Source: an uncultured Alphaproteobacteria bacterium (GTDB lineage Bacteria > Pseudomonadota > Alphaproteobacteria > CAKMZR01). Taken from it: a DNA stretch of 13,860 nucleotides. The stretch's first letter is position 1, and every line of letters begins with the position of its first letter. The position numbers and the translations under genes were made by a program. The stretch lies in the NCBI GenBank assembly GCA_929200455.1, contig CAKMZR010000007.1, positions 6,976 to 20,835 on the forward strand. The letters run 5' to 3'. Below the pieces are notes generated by a model that saw only the letters and a program-made list of their open reading frames with translations, did not search any database and was not told where the DNA came from. Below, piece after piece: positions 6,142 through 13,001 of this stretch.

Positions 6142-7913
6142 TAAACCCCGCCCACCGCCCGATTCACCGCACTCACCACCGCCCGCAATGACGCCTTCAC
6201 ACTGTTCCTGTCCTTACCCACACCAAAATAACTCTCACCCTCACCGTCCACAACCTCCACATACGCCGCCGCAAGCGTATCATCTCCCTCCCCTATCGCA
6301 TGTTCCACATAATCCACAAGCTTCAAATCCTGATTCGTCCTCTCCAAAAGTCCCTGAAACAAAACACTTATCGGACCCGTACCCTCCCCAGAAAAGGTCT
6401 CGCTCTTCCCCATATGCAAAAACTTAACCTCCACCAAACGAAAACCCTCCTCCAATGACTTCGACTCATGATCCTCATAACAAAAAGGCTCTCGCCTATC
6501 CACATAGGTACGCTCAAACAAAACCTCCATCTCTCGCGATGTCATCTCTCGCTCCTCCCTGTCCACAACCTCCTGAACCACACGCGAAAAATCTATCTGC
6601 AACCCCCGAGGAAGCCTAAATCCATGATCCTTCTCCATCACAAACGCCACTCCTCCCTTACCAGACTGACTATTAATCCGAACCACCGCCTCGTAGTTCG
6701 CACCCACATCCTCAGGATCCAATAACAAATAAGGCACATCCCAACTTCCCCCACCCTCCCTCATCGCCTTCATGCCCTTGCCTATCGCATCTTGATGACT
6801 CCCAGAAAATGCCGTGTACACCAAATCTCCCACATAGGGATGCCGAACCGAAACACTCAAACGCGTACAATAACGACACACCTCCTCCTTCTCCGACAAA
6901 TTGCCAAAATCTATACCCGAATCTATACCCTGTACCGTCAAATTCAAACCCAGCGTCACCAAATCTACATTGCCCGTACGCTCCCCATTCCCAAACAAAG
7001 TCCCCTCAACCCGCTCCGCTCCCGCCAACAAACCAAGCTCCGTCGCCGCCACACCACAACCCCTATCATTGTGCGTATGCAACGATATAATCATCGAATC
7101 CCGACACTCCACCTGACGGATAAAACTCTCTATCTGATCCGCATACACATTCGGTGTCGTCACCTCCACCGTCGCAGGAAGATTAATAATCATCTTACTT
7201 TCCGGCGTCGCCCCATACACCTCACGCACCCGAGAACAGATCTCAACCGAAAAATCCAACTCCGTTTGCGTAAAACTCTCAGGCGAATACTGGTGAATCA
7301 CCTCCACCTCAGGACAACGACCTATCTCTTCACAAACCTTACGTGCTCCCAAAACCGCAACATCGATGACTCCCTTCCTGTCCAGTCCAAACACAACCTC
7401 CCTTTGACGCTTCGATGTCGAGTTGTAAAGATGGATAATCACACGCCTTGCTCCCCTTATCGAATCCACCGTCTTCTCTATCAAATGATCCCGCGCTTGC
7501 GTCAAAACCTGTATCGTCACATCCTCCGGTATCAAATCATTCTCGATCAAATGACGCAAAAAATCATAATCCGTCCGTGACGCACTCGGAAAACCAACCT
7601 CTATCTCCTTGTAACCCATACCCACCAACAAATCCCACATCCGCAACTTACGCTCCATACCCATCGGCTCCACAAGTGCCTGATTCCCATCGCGCAAGTC
7701 CACACTGCACCATATCGGTGCACGCTCCAATGTACGACCAGGCCATTCCCTATCCGACAAATCCAATACAGGATATGCCCTGTACTTCTTGTGTATTTCC
7801 GAAAATCCAACCCGAACCCCCTCCTCATAAACCCCATCCCCTCTTCTTCCTTTTGCCATCTCTCTTCTCTCGAAATCCATCTTGCCCCCATTTCCCCTCT
7901 TCCCCTTATACAC
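6141..7913 (-). CDS. leuA: 2-isopropylmalate synthase, type 2 (LeuA2)
   Basis: This enzyme condenses acetyl-CoA with 2-oxoisovalerate, the first committed step of leucine synthesis. The 590-residue protein follows the type-2 pattern (family about 560): the N-terminal KYRAYPVLDLSDREWP block, then the DRE-TIM barrel with DLRDGNQALVEP (72-83; catalytic Arg74 and metal ligand Asp75), GFPSAS (107-112), HTHND (279-283; metal-binding histidines) and NGERTGNVD (309-317). The C-terminal part (about 460-590), with FSGEGTGPISVLFQGL, is the leucine-sensing regulatory domain, so leucine feedback inhibition is expected. The start at 7913 is a GTG with GAGG six bases upstream; the ATG at 7880 (residue 12) is the main alternative and is nearer the family length. 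It is 22 bases after the Nudix gene. No leucine leader peptide is seen in that gap. Confidence 0.97.
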   Translation of the reverse strand: MYKGKRGNGGKMDFERREMAKGRRGDGVYEEGVRVGFSEIHKKYRAYPVLDLSDREWPGRTLERAPIWCSVDLRDGNQALVEPMGMERKLRMWDLLVGMGYKEIEVGFPSASRTDYDFLRHLIENDLIPEDVTIQVLTQARDHLIEKTVDSIRGARRVIIHLYNSTSKRQREVVFGLDRKGVIDVAVLGARKVCEEIGRCPEVEVIHQYSPESFTQTELDFSVEICSRVREVYGATPESKMIINLPATVEVTTPNVYADQIESFIRQVECRDSMIISLHTHNDRGCGVAATELGLLAGAERVEGTLFGNGERTGNVDLVTLGLNLTVQGIDSGIDFGNLSEKEEVCRYCTRLSVSVRHPYVGDLVYTAFSGSHQDAIGKGMKAMREGGGSWDVPYLLLDPEDVGANYEAVVRINSQSGKGGVAFVMEKDHGFRLPRGLQIDFSRVVQEVVDREEREMTSREMEVLFERTYVDRREPFCYEDHESKSLEEGFRLVEVKFLHMGKSETFSGEGTGPISVLFQGLLERTNQDLKLVDYVEHAIGEGDDTLAAAYVEVVDGEGESYFGVGKDRNSVKASLRAVVSAVNRAVGGV

Positions 7914-7935
7914 ACAAAACCTCTATAAATACACC

Positions 7936-8316
7936 CTAAAGACTGTCCCGAAGCAACGCAACCATGCCCACATTCGCCTCAGGCATAGGATAATTCTTCA
8001 TGATCTCATAAGGCCTTACCCACCTCACCTCCTGACCCTCCCTGCCAAAAACCTCCCCAGAAAATACACGACACACATACGCCAACATCAAATCCCCTCT
8101 CCTCGTAAAACCAAACGTAAACGGAGAAAGACAACCCACCTCCGTCTCTATACCCAACTCTTCGCCCATCTCTCGTATCAACCCCTCCTCAGGACTCTCT
8201 CCCTCCTCCACCTTGCCCCCAGGAAACTCCCAAAGTCCACCCTCATCCACACCCTCTCCTCGACGCGACAACAACACACGACCCTCCACATCCAACATCA
8301 TCACCACCACAATCAC
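7936..8316 (-). CDS. Nudix hydrolase, MutT-like (8-oxo-dGTP diphosphatase candidate)
   Basis: This 126-residue protein is one Nudix domain. The Nudix box is perfect: G34-X5-E40-X7-R48-E49-U-X-E52-E53-X-G55-U, reading GGKVEEGESPEEG then LIREMGEELGI. The fold begins with IVVVMMLDVEGRVLLSRRGEG and has GLWEFPGGK just ahead of the box, as in MutT enzymes that hydrolyse oxidised dGTP (8-oxo-dGTP) to the monophosphate and keep it out of DNA. The C-terminus has EVRWVRPYEIMKNYPMPEANVGMVALL, again typical for MutT. The start is a GTG at 8314-8316 with AAGGA about eight bases upstream; ATGs at residues 6 and 7 would cut into the first beta strand. It lies 16 bases after the MFS gene and 22 before leuA, probably in one transcript. 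MutT-type activity is likely by similarity; other Nudix substrates are not excluded. Confidence 0.92.
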   Translation of the reverse strand: MIVVVMMLDVEGRVLLSRRGEGVDEGGLWEFPGGKVEEGESPEEGLIREMGEELGIETEVGCLSPFTFGFTRRGDLMLAYVCRVFSGEVFGREGQEVRWVRPYEIMKNYPMPEANVGMVALLRDSL

Positions 8317-8332
8317 AATCTTAATCCTTGCC

Positions 8333-9601
8333 TCAATCCCTGCAATACCTACGGTGAAATATCACCTGCCAAAAAAACGTCAAACCATAAACACAAAGAA
8401 GCACAATGTACATACCCCGATACGCCCAACCCTCAGACATGTACACCTTCAAAACATCAACCCCGTAGCCATACACCACCTGTATCAAAAAAATCATCAA
8501 AAATAACAATCCGTTCCCAAGAGTCATCGCACGTCCCAGCAAGCGAGGCGAAAGAAAAGTTCCCAAATAAGCGTAATACTGCACAATGCCAGAATACAAA
8601 ATCCCCATCAAAAACCATACACCAGGCCATAAAGACCACCCTCCCCACACCACACTCACCAACAACAACACGTGTATACACGAGGTCACATTCATAAAAG
8701 TCAAAAAATCAAAACCCATCTTCTTCACCCAAACCATCACCTTCCCACTCACCATGTTCCCCGCTATCATCCCAAAAATTGTCGCCGTAATCAGACCCAA
8801 ACCCGTTCCCTCGTCAACACCATAACCTTCCTTCAACAAAGGACCAAACCATAAGGTCTGCATCGACAAAAAACCCGCCATCACCGTACAGGCATAAGGA
8901 GTCACCGCCAAAAATCGAGGGTGCGTCACTATCTCCTTGTAGTCCTTGCCTTGATCCGAAAAAGACAAGGTCGTCCGAGGCGGCTTCTTGCGAGGCGGAA
9001 CCAACAACACCAACAGACATTGCACAAAAAATAATACCGCCAATCCTTTGTATACATCCTGCCACGTCCAACCCAAATCCTCCACCAAAAAAGCTACCGG
9101 ATAAAAAGCCGCCATGTTCCCAAGGCCACCCGATGCCACCACAATACCATTGTAAAAAGCACGCTTTTCCAAAGACATCCATAAAGAAAAATAACGAAAC
9201 GCCGTCATAAGACAACCCGCAACCCCCAAACCTATCAACGCACGACCCCAAGCAAGTCCCATAAGACTCGACGAATAAGCAAAAACCAAACTCCCCAAAA
9301 ACGCAAACGGCAAAAGCATTCCGTTCACACGTGCAGAATCAAAACGATCCGAAACAATACCCAAAGGAATCTGTGCCAACGCAAAAGCCGCAAAATACAT
9401 CCCACTCATCACACCTATGTCTCCCGCCGTTATCCCCAAATCCTCTTGCAGAAACGGCACCAACACCACATTCGCACTGCGCGAAAAAAAAGACAAAAAA
9501 TATCCCGACGCAAACGGAAAGACCACCACACACAAAAGAGAAAACGTCAATACAGGAAACACATCACCCCCTCCCCTCTCAGCGTGAAGCTTGTCCTTCA
9601 T
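8333..9601 (-). CDS. Major facilitator superfamily transporter, substrate unknown
   Basis: A 422-residue integral membrane protein with about 12 hydrophobic segments in two halves, and a charged middle loop near 205-225 (PPRKKPP...DQGKDYKEIV). MFS signature A is seen as GIVSDRFDSARVNG (81-94) between helices 2 and 3, and motif B as GRALIGLGVAG (119-129) in helix 4. The first helix region FFSRSANVVLVPFLQEDLGITAGDIGVMSGMYF resembles organic-anion or sugar-acid type MFS carriers, but I cannot name a substrate. The ATG at 9599-9601 lies inside the end of secF (23-base overlap) and has a strong AGGAGGGGAGG site, so translation is probably coupled to secF. Placement behind yajC-secD-secF may reflect only operon position and not a role in export. 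Calling it an MFS protein is secure; function is open. Confidence 0.93.
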   Translation of the reverse strand: MKDKLHAERGGGDVFPVLTFSLLCVVVFPFASGYFLSFFSRSANVVLVPFLQEDLGITAGDIGVMSGMYFAAFALAQIPLGIVSDRFDSARVNGMLLPFAFLGSLVFAYSSSLMGLAWGRALIGLGVAGCLMTAFRYFSLWMSLEKRAFYNGIVVASGGLGNMAAFYPVAFLVEDLGWTWQDVYKGLAVLFFVQCLLVLLVPPRKKPPRTTLSFSDQGKDYKEIVTHPRFLAVTPYACTVMAGFLSMQTLWFGPLLKEGYGVDEGTGLGLITATIFGMIAGNMVSGKVMVWVKKMGFDFLTFMNVTSCIHVLLLVSVVWGGWSLWPGVWFLMGILYSGIVQYYAYLGTFLSPRLLGRAMTLGNGLLFLMIFLIQVVYGYGVDVLKVYMSEGWAYRGMYIVLLCVYGLTFFWQVIFHRRYCRD

Positions 9602-10514
9602 CCCGAACCTCCCCTCCTCTTTCCACTTTCATCAGACTCAAAAAAGGAACCGCCAAACCCAAAGAAGAAAAAGTCCCCACAAGAACACCTCCTATCAATC
9701 CCCACGCAAACTCACGCACCACGCCGCTTCCCAATACCACTATCGCCACCAATGCCGCAAGCGTCGTCACACTCGTCATCAATGTCCGACCCAAAGTCTC
9801 GTTCAACGACATATCGTAAATCTTTATAAGAGGTGTCGTCTTAAAACGCCTCATGTTCTCGCGAATTTTGTCCAAAACCACCACCGTGTCATTAATAGAA
9901 TAACCCGCAACCGTCAATACCACCGCAACTGTCGCCACATTCACCTCAAAACCCGTCACACCATAAAAACCTATAATCACCAACACATCATGCAACAACG
10001 CCAAGACCGCCACACACGCAAACCTCCACTGAAACCTCACCCAGATATACAGCAAAATTCCCACAAGTGCAGAAACCAATGCCCATAAAGCCTGCTCTTT
10101 CAATTCCGCAGAAATTGTCGGACCCACAAGCTCACTCCTCCGAACCTCCTTCACCACACTTTGCAATCGCTCTCGGAGAGCCTCCATCGAACCCGACCTA
10201 TCCTCGTCATCTATCTCAGACTTCACCAAATAATAACGACCCGTCGCATCACCCCCCAACGGCTGAACAGAAAAATCTTGTCCCCCACGCTTCCCTTGCA
10301 AACGCAAATCTCCCACATCCTTACCCTCGGCAATCTCCACCTCCAGCAAAATTCCTCCCTCAAAATCTATCCCAAAATTTAATCCACGATACCCCATCAC
10401 CAAAGACAACAAAACCAACAATAATGCAAAACCCAAACTCGCATACCTGTACCTCATAAACGGCACGCCATGCGAAGACAACCAACGCCTTACAGGAACC
10501 CATAATGTCACCAC
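9579..10514 (-). CDS. secF: Protein translocase subunit SecF
   Basis: SecF, with SecD and YajC, forms an inner-membrane complex that uses the proton gradient to help pull preproteins through SecYEG. The 311-residue protein has the SecF architecture: TM1 about 25-42, then the RGLNFGIDFEGG motif (43-54), a periplasmic domain of about 80 residues, and five more membrane helices. SecF signatures are VGPTISAELKEQALWAL (130-146) after the periplasmic domain, and TVAGYSINDTVVVLDKIREN (201-220) followed by SLNETLGRTLMTS (236-248). The start is a GTG at 10512-10514 with GAGGAG about nine bases upstream; the nearby ATG is out of frame. It is 31 bases after secD and its 3' end overlaps the MFS gene start. 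Confidence 0.97.
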   Translation of the reverse strand: MVTLWVPVRRWLSSHGVPFMRYRYASLGFALLLVLLSLVMGYRGLNFGIDFEGGILLEVEIAEGKDVGDLRLQGKRGGQDFSVQPLGGDATGRYYLVKSEIDDEDRSGSMEALRERLQSVVKEVRRSELVGPTISAELKEQALWALVSALVGILLYIWVRFQWRFACVAVLALLHDVLVIIGFYGVTGFEVNVATVAVVLTVAGYSINDTVVVLDKIRENMRRFKTTPLIKIYDMSLNETLGRTLMTSVTTLAALVAIVVLGSGVVREFAWGLIGGVLVGTFSSLGLAVPFLSLMKVERGGEVRDEGQASR

Positions 10515-10545
10515 TTTCTTTCTCTCCTCATCTTACGCAATCCCT

Positions 10546-12087
10546 TCACACCTCCAAAACCCTACGCGGATCCCTCTTCAACCAAATCAACATCAATAAC
10601 CTCGTCACCATCATGCTCGAAAACATCGACGTCAAAAGACCCACACAAAGAGTCACCGCAAAGCCCTTCACAGAACCTCCCGCAAACGCAAACAACATCA
10701 TCCCCGCTATCAATGTCGTCACATTCGCATCCACTATCGTACCAAAAGCTCGCGAAAAACCCCACTCCATCGCTTGATACAAAGGCATCCCCTTCTTCAC
10801 CTCCTCCACTATCCTTTCCATAATCAATACATTCGCATCCACCGCCATGCCCACCGTCAATATAATACCCACAACCCCCGGAAGCGTAAGCGTCGCCCCT
10901 ATCACCGACAATAAAGACACCACCAAAAGCAAATTCACAACCAACGCAATCACCGCAAATACACCGTGAATTCCATAACTCAACACCATCAACACGCCCA
11001 CCACCAAAAGACCCACCCCAGACGCCCAAGTCCCCAAACGCACAGAATCCGCTCCCAAACTCGGACCCACCGTTCGCTCTTCCACCACATCCAAGGGCGC
11101 AGGAAGCGCACCTGCTCGCAAAAGAAGTGCCAAATCAAACGCCTCCTGCGACGAAAACGTCCCGCTTATCACACCACGTCCCCCGGTAATCGGCTCACGA
11201 ATCACAGGCGCACTTATCACCTCACCGTCAAGAACCACCGCCAAACGCCTCCCCACATTCTTCGACGTCGTGCGACCAAATGCACGACCCCCCACTCCGT
11301 CAAATACAAAACTCACCACAGGTCGCCCCTCTTCAAATACAGGCGACGCATCAGAAAGATGCTCGCCGCTCACCTCAATACGCCTCTCCACTCCATAAAT
11401 CCCTCCCTCACGACCGGGAATCTGTCGTATACCCACCCCCGTACCCCCCTCAGCCACAAGATGAAATGTCAGTTTCGCCGTCTTGCCCAAAAGAACCTTC
11501 ACGTACTCAGGATTGTCAACACCCGGCAGCTGAACCAATATCCTTCCCTCCCCTTGACGCTGAATAAGCGGCTCACGCGTACCCAAAGCATCAATCCTAC
11601 GCCTCACAACCTCCATCGTTTGTGCCAAAGCTCGCTCCCGCATGTCTTTTAACACCTCCTCGCTCCAAAGCAAGCGAACCTCGTCCCCTTCCTCCTCCCA
11701 CGTCAATCCCTCACGCAAAAGATCAGAAAGTGCCGCCCTCGCTCCCGCCTCATCCCTCTCTACCCACCGAAAACGTACCCCCCGACCCTCATAAACACCC
11801 AAATTACGATAACCCAAACGCGCCTTACGCAAAGCACTTCGCACATCCTCAACCCCATTCTCTATCCGACTTTTCACCACCTCCTCCGTCTTCACCTCCA
11901 GCACAAGATGCGCACCCCCGCGTAAGTCAAGACCCAGCTCTACCCTCTTGTGGGGCAAAAAACTCGGCATACCAGACCAAAAATCTTCCCACGACTCCCC
12001 CACCAAAAAATTCGGCAAAGAATACAAAACACCCCACACCACCACAAACATCACCAGACCTCTAAGCCAGCTCGGGATGTACATCAT
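10546..12087 (-). CDS. secD: Protein translocase subunit SecD
   Basis: This 513-residue protein has the SecD layout. TM1 spans about 10-28; LGLDLRGGAHLVLEV (51-65) opens the large periplasmic region, with the head-domain motif RIDALGTREPLIQRQG (164-179) and VQLPGVDNPEYVKVLLGKTAKLTFHLV (185-211). ALPAPLDVVEERTVGPSLG (328-345) leads into the C-terminal membrane half with TVGMAVDANVLIMERI (411-426), EWGFSRAFGTIVDANVTTLIA (441-461) and a basic tail. The Asp in VDANV is the residue linked to proton-driven movement in the family. Length is somewhat short compared with E. coli SecD (about 615) but normal for alphaproteobacteria. Start at the ATG at 12085-12087; ATG 12082 is an equal choice. It is 27 bases after yajC and 31 before secF. 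Confidence 0.98.
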   Translation of the reverse strand: MMYIPSWLRGLVMFVVVWGVLYSLPNFLVGESWEDFWSGMPSFLPHKRVELGLDLRGGAHLVLEVKTEEVVKSRIENGVEDVRSALRKARLGYRNLGVYEGRGVRFRWVERDEAGARAALSDLLREGLTWEEEGDEVRLLWSEEVLKDMRERALAQTMEVVRRRIDALGTREPLIQRQGEGRILVQLPGVDNPEYVKVLLGKTAKLTFHLVAEGGTGVGIRQIPGREGGIYGVERRIEVSGEHLSDASPVFEEGRPVVSFVFDGVGGRAFGRTTSKNVGRRLAVVLDGEVISAPVIREPITGGRGVISGTFSSQEAFDLALLLRAGALPAPLDVVEERTVGPSLGADSVRLGTWASGVGLLVVGVLMVLSYGIHGVFAVIALVVNLLLVVSLLSVIGATLTLPGVVGIILTVGMAVDANVLIMERIVEEVKKGMPLYQAMEWGFSRAFGTIVDANVTTLIAGMMLFAFAGGSVKGFAVTLCVGLLTSMFSSMMVTRLLMLIWLKRDPRRVLEV

Positions 12088-12114
12088 AATCTTATCTTTC
12101 CCTGCTGCTTTGTT

Positions 12115-12600
12115 TTAAGCGTCCTCAGATGAACCCTCATCCCCTTTTTCCACCGCCGCCTCGGGCTTTTCCTTCTTCTTAGAAACCCTCTTCGGCTTCT
12201 CCTCACCCTTTTCCTCACCCTTTTCCTCTGCCGAAACCTTGTCCCCCTTCTTCGCTCCCTTCTTCGGAGACGACGCCTTCATCTTCACAGGACTCTCGCC
12301 CTTTTCCAGCTTATCCATCACCGTAGAACGCAAAACCCTCACCTCCGTACCCTCACCAAGCCTCACCAGTAAGTCATCCCCGTCCGCTTTCAGCACCCGA
12401 CCGTAAAATCCTCCCCCCGTCACCACATCATCTCCCTTTGCTATTGTCGACAACTTCTGTTGGTGGGCCTTCACCTTCTTCTGCTGAGGGCGGATCAACA
12501 AAAAATAAAAAACCACAAATACCAACACAAAGGGCAAAAGCATGCCCAATCCGTCAAAGGGCGACTCTCCCGCCGCCTGTGCCCAAGCTACCGATACCAT
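12115..12600 (-). CDS. yajC: Preprotein translocase subunit YajC with a long charged C-terminal tail
   Basis: YajC is the small membrane partner of SecD-SecF. The conserved part is residues 1-97: a short N-terminus with AWAQAAGESP, one transmembrane helix at about 19-36 (LLPFVLVFVVFYFLLI), then RPQQKKVKAHQQ and the cytoplasmic SH3-like region (ISTIAKGDDVVTGGGFYGRV-type, 51-70, and VRLGEGTEVRVLRSTV, 79-94). The usual protein is about 110 residues; this one has 161. The extra part (about 98-161) is Lys/Glu/Ser-rich, with EEKGEEKGEEK repeats (125-135), and looks disordered. It begins the minus-strand run of yajC, secD, secF and later genes, so its upstream region should hold the operon promoter. 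Identity is secure; the role of the tail is unknown. Confidence 0.95.
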   Translation of the reverse strand: MVSVAWAQAAGESPFDGLGMLLPFVLVFVVFYFLLIRPQQKKVKAHQQKLSTIAKGDDVVTGGGFYGRVLKADGDDLLVRLGEGTEVRVLRSTVMDKLEKGESPVKMKASSPKKGAKKGDKVSAEEKGEEKGEEKPKRVSKKKEKPEAAVEKGDEGSSEDA

Positions 12601-12647
12601 TTCAAAACTCTTCCTCTCTTTTCATCTTTTCTTACAACTGTTACCCC

Positions 12648-12691
12648 CCCCTTCCTTTCCACCCCTTCCTTTCCACCTCCCTTCTTTTCCA
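12648..12691. repeat. 14-bp tandem repeat, polypyrimidine, upstream of yajC
   Basis: CCCCTTCCTTTCCA occurs perfectly at 12648-12661 and 12662-12675, followed by a degenerate third unit to 12691 ending CTTCTTTTCCA. It is preceded by a run of C. On the minus strand it is a nearly pure purine tract in the probable 5' leader of yajC. The repeat is certain; function is unknown. Confidence 0.75.
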
Positions 12692-12871
12692 CCCCCTCCA
12701 CCACCTCCCCTCTGCCATCCCCTTACTTGCCCCAGCCCTCCACGACACACTCTAGCCTTTCACTCATTGCGGTGCAAGTCACCTTTTGATCCTTATTCAT
12801 CCTTTTCCCCTTTTCTCACCATCCTCATACCCCTTCATCACCAAATATCAAGGACAGAACAAGACCAAAAT

Positions 12872-12896
12872 CAGATATGATTAATATTCATATCTG
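12872..12896. promoter_or_regulatory. 25-bp near-perfect palindrome, candidate operator of the iron-uptake gene
   Basis: CAGATATGA (12872-12880) and TCATATCTG (12888-12896) are perfect inverted 9-bp arms around a 7-base AT-only centre; across the whole 25 bp only one symmetric pair mismatches. It sits 105 bases before the start codon of a ferric-iron binding protein, in a divergent intergenic region. An AT-rich dyad with a TGA-N7-TCA core is the kind of site bound by dimeric metal-sensing repressors (Fur-family or Rrf2-family such as RirA), but it does not match a Fur box or an Irr box closely, so the regulator is unknown. Confidence 0.5.
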
Positions 12897-12928
12897 GTTT
12901 GCTTTTTTAAGCATTGCAAAAAGCAACC
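12896..12928. repeat. Imperfect stem-loop next to the palindrome
   Basis: GGTT-T-GCTTTTT (12896-12907) pairs with AAAAAGCAACC (12918-12928): 11 bp with one bulged T and a 10-base loop. It touches the end of the 25-bp palindrome. It could be part of the operator, a leader structure of the iron-binding protein mRNA, or a weak terminator for leftward or rightward reading; the sequence does not decide. Confidence 0.45.
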
Positions 12929-12985
12929 TCTTTATCTAGCCTGACAGCATAGCTATTCAGTTCAAAACCCATCTCAAAATAAAAA

Positions 12986-12992
12986 AAGGAGA
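12986..12992 (+). promoter_or_regulatory. Ribosome binding site of the iron-binding protein gene
   Basis: AAGGAGA ends nine bases before the ATG at 13002 and fixes the start of the truncated plus-strand gene. Confidence 0.85.
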
Positions 12993-13001
12993 ACTCTTCT
13001 T

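Larger units (their letters stand above)
12601..13001. other. Divergent intergenic region between yajC and the iron-binding protein gene
   Basis: No gene is supported in these 401 bases. The left part (12601-12730) is pyrimidine-rich with a tandem repeat; the middle (12730-12870) shows nothing I can name; the right part holds a 25-bp palindrome, an adjacent stem-loop and the ribosome binding site of the plus-strand gene. Promoters for both directions should be here, but I see no convincing -35/-10 pair. Confidence 0.8.

Noticed and set aside
6792..7580. 262-codon plus-strand frame antisense to leuA
   Set aside because: It lies wholly inside leuA; the product is Thr/His/Arg/Leu-rich low-complexity sequence, as expected from reading the C/A-rich strand opposite a real gene.
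7882..8697. 271-codon plus-strand frame antisense to the Nudix and MFS genes
   Set aside because: It crosses two well-identified genes on the other strand and has no domain; a shadow of strand composition.
10966..11652. 228-codon plus-strand frame antisense to secD
   Set aside because: Same reason: fully inside secD, His/Thr/Arg-rich, no recognisable fold or start site.
12872..12896. Classical Fur box
   Set aside because: The dyad is AT-rich and of similar length, but the arms differ from the GATAAT-type repeats, so I record only an operator for an unknown regulator.
12896..12928. Rho-independent terminator
   Set aside because: The T run is part of the stem rather than following it, and no gene ends just upstream on either strand.
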